Assembly: GCA_046330255.1 (NCBI GenBank)
Contig: JAXLTC010000001.1
Coordinates: forward strand, 62,001 to 126,000
Reading direction: 5' to 3'
DNA: 64,000 nt
Origin: JBBSBL01 sp046330255
GTDB lineage: Bacteria > Actinomycetota > Thermoleophilia > Solirubrobacterales > Solirubrobacteraceae
Below, in pieces: positions 18,932-28,387 of the stretch. The notes below the pieces were generated by a model, which was not told where the DNA came from, searched no databases, and saw nothing but the letters and a program-made list of their open reading frames with translations. Both the position numbers and the translations under genes were made by a program. Each line of letters opens with the position of its first letter. Within the stretch, counting starts at the first letter, position 1.

Positions 18932-21655
18932 TCACGGCCCGGTCGTGACCGGGTCGCCCTGGACTCGCGCGAGCGCGATGTCGTAGCCGGCGGGGTTGGC
19001 GTCCGTGGAGCCGGTGATGACGATCTTGCCGTCCGGCTGGATCGCGACGTCGCCGTCGAACTCGGCGCCGCCGAAGTCGATGTTCCGGACCCCGCCGTTG
19101 GCGAAGCTCGTGTCCGCGCGCCCGTCCGTGTTCAGCCGGAAGAGCTCGAAATCGCCCTTCGCGGCCGGGTCCCCCGACCCGAGCACCACGATCCGGCCGT
19201 TGCGCTGGACCGCGAGCGCGAGCCCGGTGTCGCTGGAGATCGGGTTGCCGAGCGTCACCTTGCCATCGCCGCTGAAGCCCCCGTCCAGCCCGCCCGCGGC
19301 GTCGAGTCGCGCCACCGCCACGTCGCCGGCGCCCACCGCGCTCGTGGTGCCCGCGACCACGACCTTGCCGTCGGACTGCACGGCGACGCCGTTCGCGACA
19401 TCGGTCCCGCCGAAGTCCACCGTCGCCCGGCCGTTGGTGGCGGGCGCGAACGACGCGTCGATGGCGCCGTTCGTGTCCAACCGCGTGAGGGCCATGTCGC
19501 CGTTGGCGGCCTGCCCGGCGACCACGATCTTCCCGTCCGGCTGGACCGCGACCGCGTTCGCCGCGTCCGCGCCCCCGCCGAAGTCCACGGTCTGCCTGCC
19601 GTCAGCGTCGAAGCTCAGATCCGGAGTCAGGTCCGCGTTCAAGCGCAAGACCGCGAAGTCGCCGCCGCCCGACGCGCTCGTGGAACCGACCAAGACGAGC
19701 TTCCCGTCCGACTGGGCGACCATCGCCGCCACAGTCTCGTTGCCGCCGAAGTCGACCGCCTGCGTCTGGCCCAGCGCGCCACCAGGCCCCAGCCCCTTCA
19801 CCACGAAATCCTGGCCGGCGCCCCCATACCCCGCAACCACGACGCTCCCGTCGGGCAAGACGACCACCCCGCCGCCGATGTCGTTGACCGCCGGATCGAC
19901 ATCAAACGTCGCCCTGCCGCCCGAGCCGAACATCGGATCCGGAGCCCCGCCGGCAGTCACCCGGCCCACGGCGAACGCCCCACCCCCAACAGCGTCCGTC
20001 GACCCAACCACCACCAAACGCCCATCCGGCGCGACCACCACATGGGTCGCCCGGTCACTGCCGCCGAAGTCAAGCACCGCCTCGCCGTCCCCGCTGAACA
20101 ACGGATCGAGACCGCCCGGAGCGGCGCGAACGGGCGGCGTGGGCCCGACCCTTCGCCCGGCGGCCGGCGGCAGCGGCGCCATCCCGGCCAGCACGCCGGC
20201 GTTGCCGTGAGCGGCCGCGCGCCCGGCCCTGGCGAGGATGTCGAGGCTGCTCCGATCGGCTCCGAGTCCGCGCGCCAGGACCCTCGCGCGCCCCAGCGCT
20301 CGCGCTACCAGCCGTCCGGCCTCACGCACGAAGGCCTTGCGAACGGCCTCGAGCCGGCGCACCTGGCGCCCGAGCGACGCCGCCGCGAAGCGGCGCACGG
20401 CGGCCGCATCGGCGAGGAACCCGAACCGCCGCCGCATGGCCAGCGCCTCCGCGAGTCGGGCCGAGACCAGCACGGGCCGCAGCCGCACCTCGAGCTCGGC
20501 GGCGCACGGGCGCCGCGGGCAGGGCGGCGGGCGTCGTGCGCGGCGCGTCGCGACGGAGAGCTCGCCGCGCAGGCGCTTGACCGAACTGCCGATCGAGGCC
20601 ACGAATCGCCGCCCCGCGCGGAGGACCAGCCGTCGCTCCTTCAGCAGCTCCCCGATCGGCTTCGACGGCCGCTTGCCCAGTCGCTTCGGCTTCGGCGGGG
20701 TGCAGTTCAGCGCCCGCGTGTACTCGTCGATCGAGTGGATGCTGTGGTGATCGATCAGGACCTGGGCCATCTGGCCGCGTGTCAGCCTGCACGAGTCCTG
20801 GAGGTTCTCGAGCATCGTCGCCACGTTGCGCTCGACCAGACCGGTGGCGGCGTCGGGGCACAGCCCGTTGATCTCGCCCGCCCAGAACTCCGCCCACCCC
20901 TCGTTGAAGGCGAAGCCCGAGTTCGTCTTCTTGCAGGACGTTGCGCTGTGGTTGCGCAGGTACCAGTAGTACGTCGAGTCGAACAGGAAGTGCGCGAAGC
21001 CGCCGTCGAACCGGTGTCGGAACGCGTGCGCGAACTCGTGCCTCGCAGTCGAGCTGCCGCTGCTCTTGTAGACCGGGTAGCCGGACGGCCACCAGACCGT
21101 GTCGTAGGGCGTGAACGGCACGCCCGAGGTCGGGGCCCCTGCGAGCACGGTGGTGACGCCCTGCGGAGGCCTGCGGCCGACCTGGGCGCGGAACTCGCTT
21201 CCGGCGTCGCTGAAGCCGTTCCACACGCCGCACTGGTAGCCCGAGACGAGTTGGGTCCCGTAGTCGCGCACCGGCCGGTCGTTCTGGCTGCGCAGCGTCT
21301 CCGCGTACCAGTTCCACGGCCACGGGAAGTCGCGCACCTGCGCGTCCTCCCCGACCATCACCACGCGCAGGAACCAGTTCGTCTCGCCGCCCGTGACGCG
21401 GAACCCCCACGCACCGTTCGCATCCGCGCGAGTCGCGCCGCGCATGACGATGTTGGGCGGGACCTTCGGCAGCCAGCGGACGCGCTGCTGCCACAGCTCC
21501 ACACGGGCTCCCGCCAGCGGCCGCCCGTCCGAGCACTTGAACGCGCCGCGGTAGTCGGTCGTATCGCCGCGCGCCACCGGTGCGAGCGCGAGCGCACTGA
21601 GGAATGCCGCCGCCACGGCGGCGGCTCGACGCCTCCCGCGAGTGCACCCCCTCAT
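18932..21655 (-). CDS. secreted HEFAH metallopeptidase-like protein with a seven-repeat delta-60 propeller
   Basis: 907 residues from the ATG 21653-21655, which gives a classic signal peptide (MRGCTRGRRRAAAVAAAFLS, then ALALAPVARG). A carboxypeptidase-regulatory-like beta domain follows (YRGAFKCSDGRPLAGARVELW). Next is a domain with HEFAH at 206-210 and NEGWAEFW near 251-258, the zinc-binding layout of peptidase-MA-like gluzincins. An Arg-rich helical linker of about 150 residues leads to seven delta-60 repeats (core VAVQPDGKIVVAG with spacer DFGG), a likely beta propeller. Probably an exported hydrolase attached to a binding platform. Some repeats use less GC-biased codons than the neighbours. 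The remnant at 18521-18925 lies just downstream on the same strand. Confidence 0.75.
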   Translation of the reverse strand: MRGCTRGRRRAAAVAAAFLSALALAPVARGDTTDYRGAFKCSDGRPLAGARVELWQQRVRWLPKVPPNIVMRGATRADANGAWGFRVTGGETNWFLRVVMVGEDAQVRDFPWPWNWYAETLRSQNDRPVRDYGTQLVSGYQCGVWNGFSDAGSEFRAQVGRRPPQGVTTVLAGAPTSGVPFTPYDTVWWPSGYPVYKSSGSSTARHEFAHAFRHRFDGGFAHFLFDSTYYWYLRNHSATSCKKTNSGFAFNEGWAEFWAGEINGLCPDAATGLVERNVATMLENLQDSCRLTRGQMAQVLIDHHSIHSIDEYTRALNCTPPKPKRLGKRPSKPIGELLKERRLVLRAGRRFVASIGSSVKRLRGELSVATRRARRPPPCPRRPCAAELEVRLRPVLVSARLAEALAMRRRFGFLADAAAVRRFAAASLGRQVRRLEAVRKAFVREAGRLVARALGRARVLARGLGADRSSLDILARAGRAAAHGNAGVLAGMAPLPPAAGRRVGPTPPVRAAPGGLDPLFSGDGEAVLDFGGSDRATHVVVAPDGRLVVVGSTDAVGGGAFAVGRVTAGGAPDPMFGSGGRATFDVDPAVNDIGGGVVVLPDGSVVVAGYGGAGQDFVVKGLGPGGALGQTQAVDFGGNETVAAMVAQSDGKLVLVGSTSASGGGDFAVLRLNADLTPDLSFDADGRQTVDFGGGADAANAVAVQPDGKIVVAGQAANGDMALTRLDTNGAIDASFAPATNGRATVDFGGTDVANGVAVQSDGKVVVAGTTSAVGAGDVAVARLDAAGGLDGGFSGDGKVTLGNPISSDTGLALAVQRNGRIVVLGSGDPAAKGDFELFRLNTDGRADTSFANGGVRNIDFGGAEFDGDVAIQPDGKIVITGSTDANPAGYDIALARVQGDPVTTGP

Positions 21656-21720
21656 CCCGCGTGCGACCGTATCACCGAACGGGAGCGCTCGCCGGTCGGC
21701 GCCGACGAACGGCGGCAGGC

Positions 21721-22878
21721 TCAGCCCCCCATCGCCCGCCCGAGCCGGGCGAGCGCGTCGTCCACCTCGGCCTCCCCGACGATCAGCGGCGGCAGCAGCC
21801 GGACGGTGGCCGGGCCGGTCGCGTTGACGACCAGGCGCTCCTCGAGCAGCGCGCGGCGGACGACCGCGGGCGCGTCGGCCGCGATGTCGGCGGCCCACAT
21901 CAGGCCGCGACCGCGGACCGCGCTGACGCCGGGCAGGGCCGCCAGGCCCTCGCCCAGCCGCACCCCGAGATCGCGCACGCGCGCGAGCAGCGCGGGGTCC
22001 GACAGGATGTCGTAGGAGGCGAGCGCCGCCGCGGCGACGACCGGGCCGCCCGCGAAGGTCGACCCGTGGTCGCCCGGCTGGAGCACGTCGGCGTAGGCGG
22101 GCGAGGTCACCAGCGCGCCCGCGGGCAGGCCGCCGCCGAACGCCTTGGCGGTGGTCAGGAGGTCAGGCACCACGCCGGTCTGCTCGTAGGCCCACAGCGT
22201 TCCCGTGCGCCCCATCCCGCACTGGACCTCGTCGAAGACGAGCGCCGCCCCGGCGCGGTAGCAGGCCGCGCGGGCGGCGGCGAGCAACTCGTCGTCGAGG
22301 ATGTGGACGCCGCCCTCGCCCTGGATCGGCTCGACCATCACGGCCGCGGTGCGCTCGCTCACGGCCGCCTCGAGCGCGCCGGGATCGCGCGGCACCGTGA
22401 CGAAGCCGGGCACCAGCGGGGCGAACGGTGCCTGCTTGCTCTCCTGCGGGGTCGCGGACAGCGCGCCGTAGGTGCGCCCGTGGAACGCTCCCTCGAGCAC
22501 GACGATGTCCCCGCCGCGGCGCGCCTTGCGCGCGAGCTTGATCGCCGCCTCGTTGGCCTCGGCGCCCGAGTTGCAGAAGTAGGCCTTGCCGCCCAGCGAT
22601 CCCTCCGTAAGGCGCCGCGCGAGCGTCATACCCGGCTCGGTGTAGTAGAGGTTGGTCACGTGCTGGAGGCGGCCGACCTGCTCGCGCACCGCCTCGACCA
22701 CGAGCGGATGGCAGTGGCCGGCGTTCAGCACCGAGATCCCGGAGAGGAAGTCGAGGTAGGCGTTGCCCTCCTCGTCCCAGAGCGTCCAGCCCTCGCCGCG
22801 CACGAACTCGACGGGGAAGCGGGCGTAGGACGGCACGACGTGCGCGGCCTCGATCATCTGCAGCTCCTTCAGCGCCAT
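21721..22878 (-). CDS. argD: acetylornithine aminotransferase
   Basis: PLP enzyme converting N-acetylglutamate semialdehyde to N-acetylornithine, 385 residues. Start ATG 22876-22878 (MALKELQMIEAAHVVPSYARF). NSGAEANEAAIKLARK, VEPIQGEGG, LVFDEVQCGMGRTG and the PLP lysine in TTAKAFGGG (Lys 245) are present. It begins 19 bases after argB and is the last gene of the argCJBD block; the secreted peptidase gene follows 65 bases later on the same strand. Confidence 0.95.
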   Translation of the reverse strand: MALKELQMIEAAHVVPSYARFPVEFVRGEGWTLWDEEGNAYLDFLSGISVLNAGHCHPLVVEAVREQVGRLQHVTNLYYTEPGMTLARRLTEGSLGGKAYFCNSGAEANEAAIKLARKARRGGDIVVLEGAFHGRTYGALSATPQESKQAPFAPLVPGFVTVPRDPGALEAAVSERTAAVMVEPIQGEGGVHILDDELLAAARAACYRAGAALVFDEVQCGMGRTGTLWAYEQTGVVPDLLTTAKAFGGGLPAGALVTSPAYADVLQPGDHGSTFAGGPVVAAAALASYDILSDPALLARVRDLGVRLGEGLAALPGVSAVRGRGLMWAADIAADAPAVVRRALLEERLVVNATGPATVRLLPPLIVGEAEVDDALARLGRAMGG

Positions 22879-22897
22879 GCGCGCTCTCGTCCGCGGG

Positions 22898-23746
22898 TCA
22901 GTCGGCCGGCCGCAGCTTCGTGCCCTGGCCGGCGTCGGTGAACAGCTCCAGCAGCAGCGAGTGCGGCACGCGCCCGTCCACGATGTGCGCGTGGCTGACG
23001 CCACCGTGGATCGCGTCCAGGCAGGCCTGGAGCTTGGGCCGCATCCCCCCGGCAACGGCGCCCAGCGCCGCCTCGACCTCGTCGGCGCCGGCCTCGGAGA
23101 TCACGCTCTCCGGGTCCGAGGGGTCGCGCAGCCAGCCGGCCACGTCGGTCAGGAACATCACCTTGTAGGCGCCGAGCGCGCGCGCCACCGCGCCCGCGGC
23201 CTCGTCGGCGTTGACGTTGTAGGAGCGGCCCTCGCGGTCGGCGCCGATCGACGCGACCACCGGGATGAAGTCCTGGGCGATGTGCTCGATCACCCCGATC
23301 TCCACGCGGGCGATGCGCCCGACGTAGCCGAGGTCCTGGCCGTCCGGGCCCGCCGTGCGCTCCACCCGGAACAGCAGGCCGTCGTCGCCGCACAGCCCGA
23401 CGGCCGGCTGGCCGTGGCGCCCCAGCCGCAGCACGATGTCCTTGTTGACCTTGCCGACCAGCACCATCTTCGCGACCTCGACCGTGTCGGAGTCGCTAAC
23501 CCGCAGCCCGCCGACGAACTCCACGGGCATCTCCAGGCGCTCCATGTAGGCGGTGATGTCCGGGCCGCCGCCGTGCACCACGATCGGGTTCAGCCCCACG
23601 TACTTGAGCAGCACGACGTCGCGCGCGAACTCCTCGCGCAGCGATGCGTCGCTCATCGCCGCGCCGCCGTACTTGATCACCACGGTCCGGCCGTGGAACT
23701 CCCGGATGTAGGGCAGCGCCTCGAGCAGGGTGCCGACGTCGCGCAT
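22898..23746 (-). CDS. argB: acetylglutamate kinase
   Basis: Phosphorylates N-acetylglutamate, 282 residues. Motifs: VVIKYGGAAMSD, VVHGGGPDITAYMERL, VLVGKVNKDIV, YNVNADEAAGAVA, LTDVAGWLRD and GGMRPKLQACLDAI. The start ATG 23744-23746 overlaps the argJ stop by one base (TGATG), so translation is probably coupled. The N-terminal helix MRDVGTLLEALPYIREFHGR is the kind seen in arginine-inhibited kinases, which fits feedback control by arginine, as expected with an ArgJ-type cyclic pathway. Confidence 0.96.
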   Translation of the reverse strand: MRDVGTLLEALPYIREFHGRTVVIKYGGAAMSDASLREEFARDVVLLKYVGLNPIVVHGGGPDITAYMERLEMPVEFVGGLRVSDSDTVEVAKMVLVGKVNKDIVLRLGRHGQPAVGLCGDDGLLFRVERTAGPDGQDLGYVGRIARVEIGVIEHIAQDFIPVVASIGADREGRSYNVNADEAAGAVARALGAYKVMFLTDVAGWLRDPSDPESVISEAGADEVEAALGAVAGGMRPKLQACLDAIHGGVSHAHIVDGRVPHSLLLELFTDAGQGTKLRPAD

Positions 23747-24984
23747 CAGCTCGTGTACTCCGCGTTGATCCGCACGTAGGAGTGACCGAGGTCGGAGAAG
23801 AAGACCTCGCACTCGGCCCCGTCGCCGGGCAGGCCGACGACGTACTCCACCGCGGGGCCCGCCACCCGCCGCTCCACGTCCCGCAGGTCGAAGTCCACCG
23901 GCGAGCCTGCGCGCACCATCGCCTCGCCCTCGATGTCGAGGTCGAACGGGAGCGGGGCGGTGTCGGGCAGCGCGGCGCCCAGCGCCTGCGCGATGCGCCC
24001 CCAGTTCGGGTCCCCGCCGTGCAGCGCGGTCTTCACCAGCGGGGAGTTCGCGATCGCACGCGCGACCTCCTCCACCGCGTGCTCCGATCCCCCGCGCACG
24101 ACTACCCGACCGACACGGGCCGCGCCCTCCCCGTCGCGCACGATCGCCAGCGCCAGCGCGCGCTGGAGCGAGTCCAGCGCCTGGCCCAGCGCCAGCTCGT
24201 CCTCGGAGTCCGGCGCGACGGCCACCCCCGAGGCGCCGGAGGCGAGCAGCAGCGCGGTGTCGTTGGTCGAGAGCTGGCCGTCGACGCTGATGCGGTCGAA
24301 CGAGCGCTTCACGGTCGCGCCGAGCAGCAGCTCGGCGGTCTCGGGCTCCAGCGCGGCGTCGGTCTCCACGAACGAGAACATCGTCGCGAACGCCGGCTGG
24401 ATCATCCCGGCGCCCTTCGCCTGGCCGCACAGGCGCACCGTGCCGGCCGACAGGCGCACCTCGAGCGCCGCGCGCTTGCCGAACGCGTCGGTGGTGCGGA
24501 TCGCCTCGGCGAGCGCGGCGTCGCCGTCCGGCGCGAGCGCGGCGGCGGCGGCCTCGATGCCGCGGCCGACCTCGTTCATCGACAGCGGCACTCCGATCAC
24601 GCCCGTGGAGGCGACCGCCATCGCGGAGACGGGCACGCCGGTCGCCCCAGCCGCGCGGTCCTGCATCGCGCACGCGTCGTCGTAGCCGCGCACGCCGACC
24701 GACGCGTTGGCGTTGCCGCTGTTGGCGACGACCCCGCGGAGCCGCGCGAGATCGCAGCGCTCGCGCGTGGCGAGCACCGGGCCGGCCTGCACGCCGTTGC
24801 GCGTGAAGCGCGCCGCGCTGACGGTCTCCGCCTCGTCGCTCACTAGCAGCGCGAGATCCGGGCCGCCGCCGGGCTTCAGCCCCGCTGCGACGCCGGCCGC
24901 GCGGAAGCCGGCGGGCAGGCCGCCGCCCGGGATCTCGCGGGCGTGCTGCGGCAGCTCCGCCCAGCGTGCGTCGAAGATGCTCAC
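23746..24984 (-). CDS. argJ: bifunctional ornithine acetyltransferase / N-acetylglutamate synthase
   Basis: Recycles the acetyl group from N-acetylornithine to glutamate, 412 residues from the GTG 24982-24984 (VSIFDARW). The self-cleavage site is recognisable: KGAGMIQPAFATMFSF, with the new N-terminal nucleophile Thr at 201. STNDT follows near 240 and DPNWGRIAQALG near 330. GTGA overlap with the argC stop. The enzyme's presence implies the cyclic version of the pathway; the second activity (synthase) is typical but not provable by eye. Confidence 0.95.
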   Translation of the reverse strand: MSIFDARWAELPQHAREIPGGGLPAGFRAAGVAAGLKPGGGPDLALLVSDEAETVSAARFTRNGVQAGPVLATRERCDLARLRGVVANSGNANASVGVRGYDDACAMQDRAAGATGVPVSAMAVASTGVIGVPLSMNEVGRGIEAAAAALAPDGDAALAEAIRTTDAFGKRAALEVRLSAGTVRLCGQAKGAGMIQPAFATMFSFVETDAALEPETAELLLGATVKRSFDRISVDGQLSTNDTALLLASGASGVAVAPDSEDELALGQALDSLQRALALAIVRDGEGAARVGRVVVRGGSEHAVEEVARAIANSPLVKTALHGGDPNWGRIAQALGAALPDTAPLPFDLDIEGEAMVRAGSPVDFDLRDVERRVAGPAVEYVVGLPGDGAECEVFFSDLGHSYVRINAEYTS

Positions 24985-25982
24985 GGCGCCAGCCCGGCCG
25001 TCTCGTCGAGGCCGAGCATCAGGTTCAGGTTCTGGACGGCCTGCGAGCTCGCGCCCTTCCAGAGGTTGTCGAGCGCGGCCAGCACGATCACCATCCGCGA
25101 GCGCGGATCGACGTGCGTCGAGATCCGGCACAGGTTGGTGTCGCGCACGTCGCGCACGCCCGGCGGCCGGTCGGCGAGCTCGACGAACGGCTCCGCGGAG
25201 TAGGCGTCGGCGAACAGCTGCGCCACCCGCTCCGCCCCGACCGGCTCGCGCGTGCGCACGTAGCAGGTGGTCAGCTCCCCCTGGTCAAGCGGGACGAGGT
25301 GCGGAACGACCGTGACGCGGACCCCGCCGGCGCCGAGCCCCTCCAGCCCCTGGTCGATCTCCGGAGCGTGGCGGTGGGTCCCGACCGCGTACGCGGTGAC
25401 GTTCTCGTCGACGCTCACGAAGTGGGTCGTCTCGGTCGCCGCGCGCCCGGCGCCGGAGACGCCGGTCTTGACGTCGACGACCGCGTCGGCGAGCAGCCCC
25501 GCGCGCGCCACCGGGGCGAGCGCCAGCAGCGCCGCGGTCGGGAAGCAGCCGGGGTTGGCGACCAGCGGCGCCGCGCGGATCGCCTCGCGGTGGAGCTCCG
25601 GGAGGCCGTAGGCGGCCTCGCGCAGGCGCGCGGGCGCGCCGTGCTCGCCGTAGTAGGCCTCGTAGGTGCCGAGGTCGCGCAGGCGGAAGTCCGCGGACAA
25701 GTCAACGACTGCTACCCCGAGCGAGCGCAGCTCCTCGACCACGGGCGCCGCGGCGCCGTGCGGGTAGGCGACGATCGCGGCGTCGATCCCCTCCAGCCGG
25801 CCGGGCTCGTAGGGCCCCAGCTCCAGCGGCACGCGGTGACGCGGATAGAGGTCGTCCAGGCGGCGCCCGACGTCAGAGCGCGCGGTCAGCGCGACCAGGT
25901 CGACGTCCGGGTGGCGCCAGAGCAGGCTCGCGGCGAGCGCGCCGGTGTAGCCGGACGCTCCGAGGACGGCGACGCTAGGCAC
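24981..25982 (-). CDS. argC: N-acetyl-gamma-glutamyl-phosphate reductase
   Basis: NADPH-dependent reductase, 333 residues, GTG start at 25980-25982. The dinucleotide-binding GASGYTG, the catalytic Cys 146 in ANPGCFPTAALLAL, and HRHAPEIDQGL are present. Its start lies inside the last codons of pheT (8-base overlap), so argCJBD is transcribed with pheST. Arginine starvation control must therefore act either within this overlap-coupled transcript or from internal promoters not visible here. Confidence 0.95.
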   Translation of the reverse strand: MPSVAVLGASGYTGALAASLLWRHPDVDLVALTARSDVGRRLDDLYPRHRVPLELGPYEPGRLEGIDAAIVAYPHGAAAPVVEELRSLGVAVVDLSADFRLRDLGTYEAYYGEHGAPARLREAAYGLPELHREAIRAAPLVANPGCFPTAALLALAPVARAGLLADAVVDVKTGVSGAGRAATETTHFVSVDENVTAYAVGTHRHAPEIDQGLEGLGAGGVRVTVVPHLVPLDQGELTTCYVRTREPVGAERVAQLFADAYSAEPFVELADRPPGVRDVRDTNLCRISTHVDPRSRMVIVLAALDNLWKGASSQAVQNLNLMLGLDETAGLAP

Positions 25983-28386
25983 GCGCCTGCGCCCCGAGCT
26001 CGGCGGAGAGCGCCGCGAGGATCGCGGCCCGCCGGGCGCCCGCCTCCTCGTCGGTGAGCGTGCGGTCGGGCGCGCGGAAGGCGAGCCCGAGCGCGAGCGA
26101 CACGCGGCCCTCCCCGACCTGGGGCCCGCGATAGACGTCGAAGACCTCGGCGCGCTCGAGCTCCGCGCCGCCGGCCTCGCGCGCGATCGCGACCACGCGC
26201 GCGGCGGGCACGTCCTCGGCGACGACGACCGCGAGGTCCTGGCGCACCTCCGGGAACGGCGTCACCTCCGCGTAGAGGGCGTCCGCGGGCGCGGCCGTGA
26301 TCGCGGCGTCGAGGTCGATCTCGAACCCGGCGCCGCCCGGCAGGTCCCATACGCCGGCGACCTCGGGGTGCAGCTCGCCCAGCCATCCGAGCGGCTTGCC
26401 GTCCGCGAGCGCCACCCGGGCGGCGCGCCCAGGGTGCAGGAACGGCTCCGCCGCGGCCTCGACGCGCCACGGCACGCGCAGCGTGTCGAGCACGCCGGCG
26501 AGCAGGCCCTTCGCCGCGAACACGTCGGCCGGAGGCGGCTCGGGCTCGCGCCACGTGGGCGGCCGGGCCGGGCCGCAGAGCAGCGCCGCGAGGTGCAGGG
26601 GCTCGCGCGTGGCGCTCCCGGCCTCGCGCAGGTAGATCGCGCCGGCCTCGAACAGCCGCGGCGCGTCGGCGCCGCGCGCGACGTTGCGGCGCGCAGCGCC
26701 CAGCAGCGACCCGAGCAGCGTCGTGCGCATGACCGCCTGCTCCTCGGACATCGGGTTCTCTAGCGCGACGGCGTCGGCGCGCGGGTCGCCTCCCGGGATT
26801 CGCAGGCGCGCGGGCTCGCCCGCCTCGACGAAGCTCCAGCCCGCGATCTCGAAGCAACCCCTGGCCGCGAGCGCGTCGCTCGCGACCCGCCGCAGGCGCT
26901 GGGCGCGGGTCAGGCGGCCGGCGCCGGCGCGGGTGGAGGGCAGCGTCGAGGGCAAGCGCTCGAGACCGTCGATCCGGGCGACCTCCTCGATCAAATCGAC
27001 CTCGCGGGTCACGTCGTTGCGCCGGTGCGGCGGGACGGTCACGTCGAGCCCGCCGGGTGCGTCTGCGACGCCGAAGCCGAGCGCGTCCAGCGCGCCGGCG
27101 CAGCGCTCCCGCGGGATCGCGGCGCCGAGCAGGCCCTCGACGCGCGCGTCGCGCAGGCGCAGCGTCACGGGCGGCGGCCCCGGGCCGCCGACGTCGACGG
27201 TGCCCGGGACGATCCGCGCGCCGCACAGCTCGGCCATCAGCGCGGTCGCGACCGCCAGCGCCTCGATCGCCTGCTCGGGCGCAAGCCCCTTCTCGAAGCG
27301 GGTAGAGGCCTCGCTGCGCAGCCCGAGCAGGGTCGAGGTGCGGTGGATGTTCGGGCCGTCCCAGCTCGCCGCCTCGAGCAGCACGCGCGTGGTTCCGCCG
27401 CCGACCTCGGAGCGCGCTCCGCCCATCACGCCGGCGATCGAGGTCGGTCCGTCGGCGTCGTCGATGACGAGCATGCCGGAGTCGAGCTCGCGGGTCTGGC
27501 CGTCGAGCGTCTCGACCCGCTCGCCGTCGCGCGCGCGGCGCACGACGAGGCACCCGCCCGCCACGCGGTCGAGGTCGAACGCGTGCAGCGGCTGGCCGGC
27601 CAGCAGCATCGCGTAGTTGGTTATGTCGACCACGTTTGCGATCGGCCGCTGGCCGGCCGCGGTCAGGCGCTGGCGAAGCCACGGCGGCGACGGGCCGATC
27701 GACACGTCCTCGAATGCGCGCGCGGTGAAGCGCGGGCACAGATCGGGCGCCTCGACCCGCACCTCGACGCCGTCGACCGGGCCGGCCGTGCCGGGATCCT
27801 CCTCCCACGGCGCCGGGCCCAGGGGCGCTCCGGTCGCGGCGTGCACCTCGCGCGCGACCCCGTAGACGCCGAGGCAGTCCGGCCGGTTAGGCGTGATCTC
27901 CAGCTCGAGCACGGTGTCGGCGATCGGCAGCACGCGCTCGAGCGGCGCGCCCGGCTCGAGCCCGTCGCCGTCGAGCACGATGATCCCCTCGTGGTCGGCG
28001 CCGATCGCGAGCTCGTCCTCGGCGAGGATCATCCCCTCGCTGCGCACCCCGCGCAGCTTCGCCGCGCGCAGCTTCGTGCCGTCGGGCATCACGGCGCCCG
28101 GCCGCGCGACGGCGACGGTCTGCCCGGCCGCCACGTTGGGCGCCCCGCAGACGATCGTCGCCGTCTCGCCGGACCCGACGTCCACGGCGCAGACGGTCAG
28201 CCGGTCGGCGTCGGGGTGGCGCTCGGCGGAGAGCACCCGGCCGACCACGAAGCGCTCGAGCTCCCCCACCCCGTGGCGCTCGACGCGCTCGACCTGGGTC
28301 CCGGTCATGTCGAGCCGCTCGGCCAGCTCGCGGGCGTCCAGATCGGGGGCGCAGTGCTCGCGCAGCCATGACACCGGCACGCGCAT
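25975..28386 (-). CDS. pheT: phenylalanyl-tRNA synthetase beta subunit
   Basis: About 803 residues, start ATG 28384-28386 (MRVPVSWLREHCAPDLD). Domain order fits the family: N-terminal region, tRNA-binding EMAP-type domain (FVVGRVLSAERHPDADRL, IVCGAPNVAAGQTV), B3/B4 editing region, B5, and the C-terminal anticodon-binding ferredoxin-like domain (FPEVRQDLAVVV, GRVSLALGLAFRAPDRTLTDEE). It starts one base after the pheS stop and overlaps argC at its end. Confidence 0.97.
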   Translation of the reverse strand: MRVPVSWLREHCAPDLDARELAERLDMTGTQVERVERHGVGELERFVVGRVLSAERHPDADRLTVCAVDVGSGETATIVCGAPNVAAGQTVAVARPGAVMPDGTKLRAAKLRGVRSEGMILAEDELAIGADHEGIIVLDGDGLEPGAPLERVLPIADTVLELEITPNRPDCLGVYGVAREVHAATGAPLGPAPWEEDPGTAGPVDGVEVRVEAPDLCPRFTARAFEDVSIGPSPPWLRQRLTAAGQRPIANVVDITNYAMLLAGQPLHAFDLDRVAGGCLVVRRARDGERVETLDGQTRELDSGMLVIDDADGPTSIAGVMGGARSEVGGGTTRVLLEAASWDGPNIHRTSTLLGLRSEASTRFEKGLAPEQAIEALAVATALMAELCGARIVPGTVDVGGPGPPPVTLRLRDARVEGLLGAAIPRERCAGALDALGFGVADAPGGLDVTVPPHRRNDVTREVDLIEEVARIDGLERLPSTLPSTRAGAGRLTRAQRLRRVASDALAARGCFEIAGWSFVEAGEPARLRIPGGDPRADAVALENPMSEEQAVMRTTLLGSLLGAARRNVARGADAPRLFEAGAIYLREAGSATREPLHLAALLCGPARPPTWREPEPPPADVFAAKGLLAGVLDTLRVPWRVEAAAEPFLHPGRAARVALADGKPLGWLGELHPEVAGVWDLPGGAGFEIDLDAAITAAPADALYAEVTPFPEVRQDLAVVVAEDVPAARVVAIAREAGGAELERAEVFDVYRGPQVGEGRVSLALGLAFRAPDRTLTDEEAGARRAAILAALSAELGAQARA

Positions 28387-28387
28387 C

